From assembly GCA_910575505.1 (NCBI GenBank), contig CAJTFK010000001.1:62001-126000 (forward strand): a stretch of DNA of 64,000 nucleotides, in the 5' to 3' direction. The notes below the pieces were generated by a model that was given only the letters and a program-made list of their open reading frames with translations, was not told the origin of the DNA and searched no databases. Every line of letters starts with the position of its first letter. The stretch's first letter is position 1. This document shows, piece after piece, positions 30,597 through 38,938 of this stretch. This DNA comes from Oscillospiraceae bacterium (lineage in GTDB: Bacteria > Bacillota > Clostridia > Oscillospirales > Oscillospiraceae). Both the position numbers and the translations under genes were made by a program.

Positions 30597-30782
30597 TCAA
30601 CTCTTGATGCCGAGCCGCATTTTGGCCTGCTTAAGGGTCAGCCCAACCAAGGCGGTAGCGTCAAGCATGGATGCCTTAGCTTTCGTCATGTCAAGCTCGC
30701 CCTGACTGCCATCGTCATAGAGAAGACGGACTTTGCAGTTCAGGCTGTCCGTCCGTACCATCTTGATTCTTTTCTGCGCCAT
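30597..30782 (-). CDS. small phage protein, unknown
   Basis: A 61-aa protein (MAQKRIKMVRTDSLNCKVRL, DGSQGELDMTKAKASMLDATALVGLTL). Short beta then helical; recurring in phages without known role. ATG 30782 follows GAGGTGATATCG. Located 5 bp from the -35 region of the next promoter. Confidence 0.5.
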   Translation of the reverse strand: MAQKRIKMVRTDSLNCKVRLLYDDGSQGELDMTKAKASMLDATALVGLTLKQAKMRLGIKS

Positions 30783-30819
30783 CGATATCACCTCGCATCC
30801 TCAAGGATATGTGAGGCAA

Positions 30820-31392
30820 TCATGTCTGCATGGTGCGTCCAAAGGACGGTATCATACTGATGGATAGCTCTTGTATAGTCATTCCACTCTCTCTCTGGTC
30901 CACGAATGCGCCCATGTGATACCGGATGCACAGAATCTCTTCCATCGTGAGAGGCAGATACTGAGAAAGCAGCATCACGGACTTGTCTCCGTGACCTTTG
31001 AGCAAAGTATCGGGATTGTGCTCCCATTTTGTCGTATCGACCTCTCGGATGTCTTTTTGCCCATTTGCATCCCATGCGTGCAAGACTGCATCCGACATAG
31101 GATGCCGGTAGAGGTCCATCTTGCACAGGTCGTGGAACATCCCGATGATGTAGGGCGACTCCGGACGCTGCCATGCCAAGCCGTTATCGTGAGTGAGGGT
31201 GATGAGCACCTGCGTCACATTCCGGCTGTGCTCAAACAAGCCGCCCTCAAAAGCACCGTGATACTTGGTGCTGGCCGGTGCTGTAAAGAATCCGTTAGCT
31301 TCCAGATCTCTGATGAGATAAGGCGGGAAGATATGGAGAGCGGGCTCCATCAAGGAGCGAAACTGCTTCATGCGGATATCCACATCAGACAT
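30820..31392 (-). CDS. HD-domain phosphohydrolase
   Basis: A 190-aa HD protein. The core is KYHGAFEGGLFEHSRNVTQVLITL, then YIIGMFHDLCKMDLYRHPMS (the HD pair) and later HGDKSVMLLSQYLPL and RYHMGAF, matching the usual H...HD...D ligand order. HD enzymes of this type hydrolyse nucleotides. Overlapping frames on both strands are shadows. It may serve with the MazG group in nucleotide control. Confidence 0.8.
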   Translation of the reverse strand: MSDVDIRMKQFRSLMEPALHIFPPYLIRDLEANGFFTAPASTKYHGAFEGGLFEHSRNVTQVLITLTHDNGLAWQRPESPYIIGMFHDLCKMDLYRHPMSDAVLHAWDANGQKDIREVDTTKWEHNPDTLLKGHGDKSVMLLSQYLPLTMEEILCIRYHMGAFVDQRESGMTIQELSISMIPSFGRTMQT

Positions 31393-31397
31393 AATAA

Positions 31398-31886
31398 CTA
31401 TTCATCCTTTCCATCGTCAAATTTCCAAAGTAAATTTCGAGCCCAATCTGTGATTTCACGCTCATAAACCCATTTTGGATTGTTAAATATAAATGTCTCA
31501 TCCATATCAGATCTGACTCGGACAAGACAGTTCAGCACCCAAAGTCTGGACGAGAGCCGAGCCAGCATTTTCGTAGTCTCTTTTAGGGTTTGCTTAAAGC
31601 ATCGATCACGAAGGTTGCCCTTAACTGTAATCAAAACCCTTTCCTGGGTATTGAACGCACGAAAATATCTATCGTTGTAAAGATTGCTTGGCTGGTCAAA
31701 CTCGTCAACATTGGAAGAAGAGCAATAGCCATCCGGACGAGAGAAGTAAAACTTTGCGCTTCCTTCTGATCCGGTAATTCGTGGCAAGTGATTGACGACT
31801 GTTTGGGCAAGATACATAGCTTCGGCGTCACTTCTGCCAAAGGTGTCGACTTCAATTACCCCTTCTATATAAGTCCAGCAGCTCAT
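31398..31886 (-). CDS. phage protein, unknown
   Basis: A 162-aa protein with MSCWTYIEGVIEVDTFGRSD, YLAQTVVNHLPRITGSEGSA and RVLITVKGNLRDR. The alternation of beta and helical parts suggests an alpha/beta fold; I do not recognise the family with certainty. ATG 31886 follows AAGGAGATC. Located next to DNA ligase. Confidence 0.5.
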   Translation of the reverse strand: MSCWTYIEGVIEVDTFGRSDAEAMYLAQTVVNHLPRITGSEGSAKFYFSRPDGYCSSSNVDEFDQPSNLYNDRYFRAFNTQERVLITVKGNLRDRCFKQTLKETTKMLARLSSRLWVLNCLVRVRSDMDETFIFNNPKWVYEREITDWARNLLWKFDDGKDE

Positions 31887-31897
31887 TTTGATCTCCT

Positions 31898-33196
31898 TTA
31901 ATCGTAACTCTCTTGCTTTCCGAGTTCACGGAGCTGAACAAAAATAGGAAACTGTAAACTGTAGTGACCGGTTCGCTTATCAAGGCTTTCATCTTTATAC
32001 TTGACTTCGATGACGCGCCCAATTAAACTGATACCCTCGTCCCAAAATGTTTTTCGCTGCTCATCCGTCATTCCGGAGCCGACTCGCAGGTAATTACCTT
32101 TGTAACGAACAACAAAGGCCCCCAAGGTCCCGGTCAGGCGTCCAGTCCCTTCTTCAAGGTCTACAACTTCGAGATCCACCGTGTAAAACTGCTTTACTTT
32201 CAAAATGCCGTTGTGGCGTCTCCTGAAGTATTTGCAGTTCCGATTCAGCATCATACCTTCTTTTCCTTCGGCAATCATGCGATCCAGACACGGCGAGATC
32301 ATAGACATATCGGTTCCGGTGTAGAGAATATCCACAACACGAAGACTCGACAGACCTAACCTCCGTATCTGCTTTTTCAGTGTCTTCAGTTGCTCCAGGC
32401 GATCCCGATAACGCAATTTGCTCTCGCCGTAAAGAAATTCTCCCTTCGGCAAAATATCAAAGATCACCATTTGGATGAGACTCTTATCACCATCGTCCTG
32501 ATTGATGATACCGGCAGTCAGCCGGAAGTTCTCATTGTCAGAAACATGGTCAATGTTCTTGCGAATCAGCTCTCCGTCAATCACCCACTCCTCCGAGTTG
32601 GGAATGAGTCGCTTAATGTCCGCCAGGATGTGATCCAGACCACTAAACTCTTTCCCCTGTCGACTGATGAGCTTCTCCTCAAAGTAGGTGCCACGAACCC
32701 CATTGAGCTTTTGGCTGAGGCTGAACCACTCGTTTTCGTTCATCTTCAGCTTTCCGATCTGATACGCTTGCTGCACTTCCCATTGAGGGATAAGCTCAAA
32801 GCCAAGCGCATCATTCACGGTCTTAACATCGCATCCAATGCGGATGCTCTTGGTGATGATGCCGATGTAGAACGACCGCAACTCATCCTCCGTACCCTCC
32901 AAGAATGCTTGAACATTTGCCAAAATATCATCCGAGGCTGTGTGGTTCTCCCGGATGTAGGGCATCAGCTCGTGGAATGAGGCAAATTGGATAGTCGGCG
33001 CTTTTGTCACCGATTTGCCAATTTTCTTCTCAGAGATACCCGTAACAAAGAACGGGTTCAGCAGATAGTCCAGAAATTTCTTGACATTTCCATCATTCCG
33101 CTTCTCGGCGAGGAGCTGCTTTTTTGCCTTGATAGATGCTGTGCCAGACAAAGTGTCAAAGAACGCCTTGACTTCAAGGTCAGGCTGCTGTTGCAA
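31898..33196 (-). CDS. ATP-dependent DNA ligase
   Basis: A 432-aa ligase. The adenylation motif is KLNGVRG (residues 165-171, K as the nucleophile), followed by EEWVIDGELI (motif III), EGMMLNRN (motif IV) and LKVKQFYTVDLEV (motif V), then an OB-like C-terminal part. It seals nicks with ATP during phage replication. The start is TTG 33196, nine bases after AAAGGAGG; the ATG in the preceding frame has no ribosome binding site. Typical length for phage ligases. Confidence 0.9.
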   Translation of the reverse strand: MQQQPDLEVKAFFDTLSGTASIKAKKQLLAEKRNDGNVKKFLDYLLNPFFVTGISEKKIGKSVTKAPTIQFASFHELMPYIRENHTASDDILANVQAFLEGTEDELRSFYIGIITKSIRIGCDVKTVNDALGFELIPQWEVQQAYQIGKLKMNENEWFSLSQKLNGVRGTYFEEKLISRQGKEFSGLDHILADIKRLIPNSEEWVIDGELIRKNIDHVSDNENFRLTAGIINQDDGDKSLIQMVIFDILPKGEFLYGESKLRYRDRLEQLKTLKKQIRRLGLSSLRVVDILYTGTDMSMISPCLDRMIAEGKEGMMLNRNCKYFRRRHNGILKVKQFYTVDLEVVDLEEGTGRLTGTLGAFVVRYKGNYLRVGSGMTDEQRKTFWDEGISLIGRVIEVKYKDESLDKRTGHYSLQFPIFVQLRELGKQESYD

Positions 33197-33215
33197 GGCA
33201 TTTCGCCTCCTTTCA

Positions 33216-33247
33216 TAAAATATAAAAGAAGACGCTATGTAGCATCT
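33216..33247 (-). terminator. terminator with TATATTTT tail
   Basis: AGATGCTA pairs with TAGCGTCT on the minus strand, followed by TCTTTTATATTTTATG and the ribosome binding site of the ligase gene. Confidence 0.7.
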
Positions 33248-33269
33248 CCTCCGTAATAGGACTTGCAAA

Positions 33270-34511
33270 TTATGCGGCTCTTGGCATCGGCTTGGTGGCC
33301 CAGCCAACAAACTTACCCTCGTTGAAGTTCTTCTTCTGTTTAAGGGCTTTGCTGATAGCGAGGTCGATTCCAGAGAAACTCTTCAGATGGTAGTAGTGCA
33401 AATCTTGGTATGGGGTGTTGAGTCGGTCAATTCGTCCGGCTGCTTGCGTCGCCACCTTGTACGAATACTGCTGGGAGTAGAATATAATGGTATCGGTTGT
33501 GATGCAGTTCCACCCTTCGCAGCCAGCCGTGTACTGGACAAGATAGACCCATTTGTCGCTTGTCGGGATCTCCTGATGCTTATGACCGTTCCACTCCGCT
33601 ATCTCCGTACCCTCCGAATATCCAAGGGAGCGAAGAATCTCCAGCTCATAGTCATAGCTGTAAAAGATAATGGCCTTGGGGTGGTCTTCCAAGATTTCAA
33701 GCGTCGCAACTGAACGAGCTTCATCGGAATTGACGACTCGCCGAAGAGCCATACACAACTCCGCTGCCGTTTCGATTGGCCGATCTTCCCATGGATTCCA
33801 ACGTTTCCGCATGATGTCCTTATACTTGGAAATATCATACGGGACGGGGATGTCCTCATGATGAGAAATAGTCTGCCGCTTAAAGTCCATGTTTACGAGA
33901 ATACTGTTGCGAAGCCGGATCAGACGTCCTGTGTTCCGATAGCTATCGATCTTCGGGTATTTGGCTCGCCAGTCATAGTTGACATGCTGGTCAACGAAAT
34001 CAGTCTTGTTGCGATAGAACCCATTGGCGATGAAGACTGGAATGTAGTCCTGCCAAGTGTCCCCGGGAGTAGCGGATAGCAGAATCCAGTTATTGGCCTT
34101 GGCAATCTTGAGGAAAGCTTTTGTCCAAGCACCATAACCAACTACCCGCTGTTCATCAAATATAAAGAATGCATCTTTGACATCCGTGTATTTTCCAATG
34201 TTGTTCCATGAATCCACAACTACCGTATTCTTGTAGTAGTTGCAGTCAGGATGAGTAGAGAGGAGGAACGGAGCCAGTTCCCCCTCCCACTCGCAGGTGT
34301 CCCGTTTCCGAGCGGTCGTAATGATATAGAGGTTTTGCGGGTTCTTCATAGCGACTTCATCCGATGCGAGAAGATCGCCGCCTTGCAAATCGTAATAGTA
34401 TGCAAGGGAAGTGCGTGATTTACCGCTTCCGACACCGCCACACAGGATGCATCCATTTTTCATACGCTTAATAGCGTCAAGCTGGTAGTCACGGAGATTG
34501 ATGCGCCCCAT
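33270..34511 (-). CDS. SF2 (SNF2-like) DNA helicase
   Basis: A 413-aa phage helicase: Walker A CGGVGSGKSRTS at about residues 24-35, motif II FIFDEQRVVG, motif III LLSATPGDTWQDY, motif V YTAGCEGWNC and motif VI AAGRIDRLN. Such helicases act in replication initiation or recombination. The internal ATG 34511 has AAAGGAGG upstream and is the natural start. The same frame continues upstream into the Dam C-terminus without a stop, so a Dam-helicase fusion could be produced. Confidence 0.88.
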   Translation of the reverse strand: MGRINLRDYQLDAIKRMKNGCILCGGVGSGKSRTSLAYYYDLQGGDLLASDEVAMKNPQNLYIITTARKRDTCEWEGELAPFLLSTHPDCNYYKNTVVVDSWNNIGKYTDVKDAFFIFDEQRVVGYGAWTKAFLKIAKANNWILLSATPGDTWQDYIPVFIANGFYRNKTDFVDQHVNYDWRAKYPKIDSYRNTGRLIRLRNSILVNMDFKRQTISHHEDIPVPYDISKYKDIMRKRWNPWEDRPIETAAELCMALRRVVNSDEARSVATLEILEDHPKAIIFYSYDYELEILRSLGYSEGTEIAEWNGHKHQEIPTSDKWVYLVQYTAGCEGWNCITTDTIIFYSQQYSYKVATQAAGRIDRLNTPYQDLHYYHLKSFSGIDLAISKALKQKKNFNEGKFVGWATKPMPRAA

Positions 34512-34960
34512 TGGCCGCGTCCTCCTTTCAATAGGATCTTTTCCAAACACAACGATCATGGAGGGGAAGGGTGCAGAGTTTTCACACCCGCCGAACTTCA
34601 ACCGGCCTTTGATGAACCGTATCTCTGCATTTCCATAAATGTATTCGTAAAAACGTTTCGTATCGGTTCTGGCTGGTATCAGCATAACTGCTACCCCCCC
34701 CGAACTCCATGTTCATAGCATTTTTTAACCCATTCGGTTTGCTGCTGGTCAGAGTAGGGAGGGTTGCAGAACACTGTCTCTCCAGTCCAATCTTGGGCAA
34801 GACCGTTGTCTTCTTCCGTGTAAAATTTTGCGCATTTTGCCGTTTCCGGAGTTGCACAAGGATCGAGCGTAAAATGAAACTCCGCATCGAGCTCGTTAAA
34901 GAGTTCCTGCGGAGTTGCCCAGTCATTCTTGCCCGTAGAGAATAGTGCCTGACTTAAAAT
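34512..34960 (-). pseudogene. dam: phage DNA adenine methyltransferase, frameshifted and without ATG
   Basis: The sequence encodes a typical phage Dam: LFSTGKNDWATPQELFNELD, then TLDPCATPETAKCAKFY, the catalytic VFCNPPYSDQQQTEWVKKCY, and, in the -1 frame, VAVMLIPARTDTKRF and RLKFGG...APFPSMIVVF. The frame is interrupted by a run of eight G (34694-34701), where the upstream frame hits TAG (34691). No ATG/GTG/TTG is in frame near the AGGAGGGG site; the position expected for the start is ATT (34958-34960). The C-terminal part reads on into the helicase. Degeneration, -1 slippage or a homopolymer sequencing error are all possible. Confidence 0.75.
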
Positions 34961-34979
34961 TTGAATCCCCTCCTAATGC

Positions 34980-35930
34980 TTAGTAGTTCCGGGCCTCTTC
35001 GATTGTGCAGAAGAAGTGGAAGCCGGTGGAGCATTCCTCATTACTGAAATCGAAGTTGTCGATTTCAACCTCGTCCCCAGCATAGTAAAGAGTCCTCAGG
35101 TCATACTTAGAAATCCCGACTCGCTCTCCGCAGAGATCACCGATGATTTCTTTGATGACTGCTTTGCTGGCCCGGCACTTGTGACCGATACTGCCACGAA
35201 CCTGGGCGTCCTGGGGAATAGAGGCAACAACAATAATGCCGCCGACGCACTTCTTGTAGACCAGCTTGGGCGGTTCAATCGTCCGAATCACCGGAATCGG
35301 CATATTGTTTACTTTGCAGGCGTTCATGGCCGCAGCCCGGACATCGCAATCGTCGTCCTTCAACCCCTGCTCGATCACCTCAAGGGGCACCTCCCGGCCC
35401 TGGCAGGCGTTCATGGCCGCAGCCCGGACATCGCAATCGTCGTCCTTCAACCCCTGCTCGATCACCTCAAGGGGCACCTCCCGGCCCTGGCAGGCGTTCA
35501 TGGCCGCAGCCCGGACATCGCAATCGTCGTCCTTCAACCACCGCTCGATCACCTCAAGGGGCACCTCCCGGCCCTGGCAGGCGTTCATGGCCGCAGCCCG
35601 GACGCGCCAACTGTCGTCCTTCAACCCCTGCTCGATCACCTCAAGGGGCACCTCCCGGCCCTGGCAGGCGTTCATGGCCGCAGCCCGGACGCGCCAACTG
35701 TCGTCCTTCAACCACCGCTCGATCACCTCAAGGGGCACCTCCCGGCCCTGGCAGGCGTTCATGGCCGCAGCCCGGACGCGCCAACTGTCGTCCTTCAACC
35801 ACCGCTCGATCACCTCAAGGGGCACCTCCCGGCCCTGGCAGGCGTTCATGGCCGCAGCCCGGACATCGCAATCGTCGTCCTTCAACCCCTGCTCGATCAC
35901 CTCAAGGGAAGGCATATGGTTAGTGCTCAT
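34980..35930 (-). CDS. HEAT-like tandem-repeat protein with DUF5758-like C-terminus
   Basis: A 316-aa protein. Seven nearly identical 29-residue HEAT-like units (PLEVIEQGLKDDDCDVRAAA or PLEVIERWLKDDSWRVRAAA) are followed by a ~100-residue domain (VGGIIVVASIPQDAQVRGSI, KAVIKEIIGDLCGERVGISK, ECSTGFHFFCTIEEARNY) that matches the C-terminal DUF5758-type domain often joined to repeat proteins in phages. The repeat may be a protein-interaction scaffold. ATG 35930 follows GAAAGGAGAAAAAAC. The DNA repeats (87 bp) are very recent by sequence. Confidence 0.75.
   Translation of the reverse strand: MSTNHMPSLEVIEQGLKDDDCDVRAAAMNACQGREVPLEVIERWLKDDSWRVRAAAMNACQGREVPLEVIERWLKDDSWRVRAAAMNACQGREVPLEVIEQGLKDDSWRVRAAAMNACQGREVPLEVIERWLKDDDCDVRAAAMNACQGREVPLEVIEQGLKDDDCDVRAAAMNACQGREVPLEVIEQGLKDDDCDVRAAAMNACKVNNMPIPVIRTIEPPKLVYKKCVGGIIVVASIPQDAQVRGSIGHKCRASKAVIKEIIGDLCGERVGISKYDLRTLYYAGDEVEIDNFDFSNEECSTGFHFFCTIEEARNY
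35316..35910. repeat. seven 87-bp coding repeats with shuffled halves
   Basis: Near-identical 87-bp tandem units inside the HEAT-like gene. Each has two variable sites: EQG or ERW in the first half, DCD or SWR in the second. All four combinations occur, which points to recombination or slippage between units. Confidence 0.9.
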
Positions 35931-35948
35931 AGTTGTTTTTTCTCCTTT

Positions 35949-35979
35949 CAAAAATATAAGCAGCTCTGATTAGCTGCTT
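35949..35979 (-). terminator. terminator with TATATTTTT tail
   Basis: AAGCAGCT pairs with AGCTGCTT; the minus-strand tail is ATATTTTTGAAAGGAG, directly in front of the HEAT-like gene. Confidence 0.75.
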
Positions 35980-35989
35980 AATAACAGAT

Positions 35990-36193
35990 TTACTTGATTT
36001 CAATTCGTTTACTGCCCTCTTTAAGGGCCAGGCGAAGTCGCCGAGAAATATCAGCGTACTGTTCCGATCTGAGCCGATAAGTTTCAGAAATGCTTTTATT
36101 GATAGGGTCTTTGGCATCCAAATTGAGAATTGCAGCCTGCTTATCGAGCTCAATAATTAACCATGAGATTTCGGTTTTTGTAAAAGCCTGCAT
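35990..36193 (-). CDS. small phage protein, unknown
   Basis: A 67-aa, helical protein (MQAFTKTEISWLIIELDKQA, KSISETYRLRSEQYADISRRL). ATG 36193 follows AAAGGAGAATGAATCC. It resembles short helical-hairpin phage proteins of unknown role. Followed by the terminator at 35949. Confidence 0.5.
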   Translation of the reverse strand: MQAFTKTEISWLIIELDKQAAILNLDAKDPINKSISETYRLRSEQYADISRRLRLALKEGSKRIEIK

Positions 36194-36197
36194 GGAT

Positions 36198-37223
36198 TCA
36201 TTCTCCTTTGGTTTCAACGTCGTCGCTCTTATTTGGTTCAAACAACTTGTCTATGCTATGCCAAATTCTCCGGTAATGCCAAACAGGGAAGAAATACATC
36301 GGTGTGAACCAATAGGTACTTAAATCATCATGGTCTGTCATCGGCTCAGTAAGGGCGTTGCCCACCTTAAAATATCCGGCCACGCCGAGAAGTGAGAGCT
36401 GGATGTAGCACATCATGGTAACAAGGTAGTCGATGTCTTGGCCGGTAACCAAAATATGATTCTGGTAGTTGAAGTCGGTTTCATAAAGCTTTTCTTTTGC
36501 TACATTTACAGCAGCAATGAGTGTTGCTCCAGCTCCACAACAGCAGTCATGAATCTCAACGACGCCTTTTTCTTCAACCTGCTTTGCGAGATCGCCAATC
36601 GTAACCTCGGCCATGAAGTAACAGACATTGTACGGTGTAAATATCTGTCTGTGTTCCTTGCTATTCAAGCCAAGTTCGGTGTAAATATCGCCAAGGAAGT
36701 CTTGGTCAGGATTTTCTTCCAAAGCGAGCACCACATAGGCAAATAGTTGTGGAAAGAGTTTCCGTTCCTGCTTGTTATACTTGTTGATGATTCGGAGATA
36801 CGTCTTTTCCCGCTCGTCAAAGTGAAGTTTGTCTACTGAGTTGGAAATAGTGCAAGCTGTCATAGTAATGAAGTCGGTCCAAATATCCCAGGACCGCCAA
36901 CGATTAGTAAGGCTCTGAAATGTTTTCATGAACTCTTTTCGTATGTGCTCATTTCTATGATGGATCACCTTTGACTTTGGAGAAGACGGGCTCGGTGTGT
37001 CCTCTTTAACCTCCTGGACAGCCGGCACCTGATATGTTACGGACGGTTTTGCGAGAAATTTACCCTCTATTGAGGGAGAGCTCGGTATTACTGGATGTGG
37101 CGGAACCCAAGGTGTTGGCTTTGATTTGGGAATTGTCTGCACAGCTTTTCCTTGTGGCGCAGCCTTGGGCTTTCGCTTTTTCTTTTTACTTTTCTTAGGT
37201 GGTCGCTTCCAAAACGGTTTCAT
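36198..37223 (-). CDS. N6-DNA-methylase-like protein, catalytic motif not seen
   Basis: A 341-aa protein. The N-terminal ~95 residues are Lys/Pro-rich and disordered; the C-terminal domain resembles type I/phage N6-methylases: FTPYNVCYFMAEVTIG, then EIHDCCCGAGATLIAA (SAM-binding motif) and TGQDIDYLVTMMCYIQLSLLGV. The position where (N/D)PPY is expected reads ALTEPMTDHDD, so the catalytic motif is absent or strongly changed. Phages of this type often carry such a methylase. It may bind SAM or DNA without methylating. ATG 37223 follows GAAAGAGGTG. Confidence 0.65.
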   Translation of the reverse strand: MKPFWKRPPKKSKKKKRKPKAAPQGKAVQTIPKSKPTPWVPPHPVIPSSPSIEGKFLAKPSVTYQVPAVQEVKEDTPSPSSPKSKVIHHRNEHIRKEFMKTFQSLTNRWRSWDIWTDFITMTACTISNSVDKLHFDEREKTYLRIINKYNKQERKLFPQLFAYVVLALEENPDQDFLGDIYTELGLNSKEHRQIFTPYNVCYFMAEVTIGDLAKQVEEKGVVEIHDCCCGAGATLIAAVNVAKEKLYETDFNYQNHILVTGQDIDYLVTMMCYIQLSLLGVAGYFKVGNALTEPMTDHDDLSTYWFTPMYFFPVWHYRRIWHSIDKLFEPNKSDDVETKGE

Positions 37224-37236
37224 AACTACACCTCTT

Positions 37237-37716
37237 TCAGCGTTCGTCAGAGAGGCAAATTCTTGTGATGCCCTGATCCAAGTCAGTTGCGATCCAGATT
37301 TGTACTCCAGAACCGAGTTCAGTGTAAATGCCACAAATAGTCCCAGTCCGTGCTGTGACTCTGAGGTCATTCAACCGCCTTTCCTTTTCGTTTACGCCGC
37401 CCCAATCCTGAGCCTTAAAACGTTCGAGGCATTCATCTACAAACAGTTGAAAGGTATAGTCCATTCTTGCTTGCAGCATGATGCCGACTGTCGCCGTAAC
37501 CTTGCCAAGGTCAAAAGCATTGGGGTCACTTACAATGACTAAATCTTGCTTATCGACTTTGAGAGGCGGAGCATCTTTGGTCGTTGCAAATGGCGGCTTC
37601 CAACGGTCAGGCTCAGTCATGTGCTTTTTGGGCGGCTTATACACCACCATTTCTGCCTTAGGTTTTGATTTGCGTTTTCTTGGCAGTCGAAAATGGCGCC
37701 AGAAAGACTTTTTCAT
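37237..37716 (-). CDS. phage protein, unknown
   Basis: A 159-aa protein with a basic N-terminus (MKKSFWRHFRLPRKRKSKPK) and a C-terminal segment with a TARTGTICGIYTELGSGVQI strand-rich pattern. No family recognised. It lies directly in front of the methylase-like gene. Confidence 0.5.
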   Translation of the reverse strand: MKKSFWRHFRLPRKRKSKPKAEMVVYKPPKKHMTEPDRWKPPFATTKDAPPLKVDKQDLVIVSDPNAFDLGKVTATVGIMLQARMDYTFQLFVDECLERFKAQDWGGVNEKERRLNDLRVTARTGTICGIYTELGSGVQIWIATDLDQGITRICLSDER

Positions 37717-38081
37717 GGGTAAATCCCCTCCCTCGTTCTAAAGATTCCGATAACCTCATCGTCGATAAATTCTGCTGCAATGCGAAACACCTTTTTCATA
37801 CTCTCGCTAATAGCTGCTTTTTCAAAGGAATACAGCTTTAATGCGAGTTTGTAGGTTGTATCTTCAACAGGTTCGTATGGATTCTTAGAGATTGAGTCTG
37901 CCAATTCGGAGATAGCCCATCTTTGGATGCAACGCTTTTCAAAGTCTCCCTTCTGTAAACATCTGCGAACCATCAGGCCCTCTTTTTGTTGTGTGCGTAA
38001 TGAATTTGGTTCAGTGTATTCCAAGAACGCCCACAAACCATCAACAAAGGCTTGGTTGCAGTGTGAATAGTCTATGGTCAC
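37713..38081 (-). CDS. phage protein, unknown
   Basis: A 122-aa helical protein (VDGLWAFLEYTEPNSLRTQQ, RCIQRWAISELADSISKNPY, ESMKKVFRIAAEFID). The start is GTG 38081, after GAAAGGAGAAAAGTTCAA. It overlaps the next gene by 4 bp. No family recognised. Confidence 0.5.
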   Translation of the reverse strand: MTIDYSHCNQAFVDGLWAFLEYTEPNSLRTQQKEGLMVRRCLQKGDFEKRCIQRWAISELADSISKNPYEPVEDTTYKLALKLYSFEKAAISESMKKVFRIAAEFIDDEVIGIFRTREGIYP

Positions 38082-38100
38082 TTGAACTTTTCTCCTTTCA

Positions 38101-38152
38101 AATATAAAGCGAAGAGCAGGAGCGCCAGTCACCTCCTAACCAGCGCCCCTGC
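38101..38152 (-). terminator. terminator with TATATTTG tail
   Basis: GCAGGGGCGC pairs with GCGCTCCTGC around a 17-nt loop; the tail TCTTCGCTTTATATTTG leads into the ribosome binding site of the gene at 38081. Confidence 0.75.
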
Positions 38153-38159
38153 ACATGCC

Positions 38160-38651
38160 TTACTCCTGGGGATACTCGTCGCCGGCGTACTTCTCCGCGA
38201 ACTCGTCCTCATCAATGATGACGTACATCGTCCGAAGATAGGCTTTGACGCCGCTCTTTTCGTTCTTTGTGCCCTCCTGGATGATCCAGTTATAGGGACG
38301 GATGGTCAGGTCGATATTGCGGATCTCGGCGAAGTCCAAGGTATCGATGGACTCCTCATCCAGCTTGACCTTCTTCCGCTTGGTGAGCATATACACCGTG
38401 GGCGGGATGTTGTCGAAGCTGACAGCGACCTGGAGGTAGTGCCTCGGGGCCTCGCCCTCCTCCCGCGGTTCGCGAACACGGATGTTCCAGCCGTCATCGA
38501 TGAGACGCTGGGCCAGATCAGGATCGTCGATGTAGACGCAGAAGTTGCGCTGACCGGCGCGGTTGTACTTACTCTCCCGGCCGGAGAAGTTCCGGAACAG
38601 GATGTGCGCGTTCTCGATTTTGATGTTTTCGGTGACTCTGGGGTTAGCCAT
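38160..38651 (-). CDS. ssDNA-binding-like phage protein
   Basis: A 163-aa protein: IENAHILFRNFSGRESKYNR, RNFCVYIDDPDLAQRL, APRHYLQVAVSFDNIPPTVY and TIRPYNWIIQEGT, ending in an acidic tail. The family is widespread in phages next to replication genes and is likely an OB-like single-stranded DNA-binding protein; the acidic C-terminus fits that role. This is recognition by pattern and context (downstream of the polymerase fusion), not by a proven motif. Confidence 0.55.
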   Translation of the reverse strand: MANPRVTENIKIENAHILFRNFSGRESKYNRAGQRNFCVYIDDPDLAQRLIDDGWNIRVREPREEGEAPRHYLQVAVSFDNIPPTVYMLTKRKKVKLDEESIDTLDFAEIRNIDLTIRPYNWIIQEGTKNEKSGVKAYLRTMYVIIDEDEFAEKYAGDEYPQE

Positions 38652-38686
38652 GTGAAAACTCCTTTCGATGATTGTTGATAGTTGAA

Positions 38687-38887
38687 TTACCCGATGGGGC
38701 AGGTCTTAACCTCCACCCAGTCGCAAGGCAGCAGATCCGGGCACTGCATGAAGACCTTACCCATCAGGTTAGCGTTGCCGAGCGTTACGCCCCCCCCCTT
38801 GATGGTGCACTTCACACCGCAAGGACGGCCCTTCTTGTCCCGGTCATAGATGATGCCTTTCGCGAGGAACTGAACAAACTTGCTCAT
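38687..38887 (-). CDS. small phage protein with intact G8 tract
   Basis: A 66-aa protein (MSKFVQFLAKGIIYDRDKKG, then CTIKGGGVTLGNANLMG, and a Cys-rich end). The Gly triplet is coded by a G8 run at about 38789-38796 without disturbing the frame. The mixture of Cys and beta segments suggests a small zinc or disulfide fold. Unknown function. Confidence 0.5.
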   Translation of the reverse strand: MSKFVQFLAKGIIYDRDKKGRPCGVKCTIKGGGVTLGNANLMGKVFMQCPDLLPCDWVEVKTCPIG

Positions 38888-38903
38888 ATCTGTTTTCTCC
38901 TTT

Positions 38904-38938
38904 CAAAATATAAAGAGGACGCCGATTATGGCATCCTC
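38904..38938 (-). terminator. terminator after the polymerase fusion gene
   Basis: GAGGATGC pairs with GCGTCCTC, followed by TTTATATTTTGAAAGGAG. It closes the polymerase transcript and merges with the TATATTTT motif before the next gene. Confidence 0.8.

Noticed and set aside
35316..35910. Regular 87-bp repeats resembling a CRISPR array
   Set aside because: Units are contiguous without unique spacers and encode HEAT-like protein repeats in one open frame.
35266..35973. Plus-strand repetitive 235-aa frame
   Set aside because: Antisense shadow of the HEAT-like repeats.
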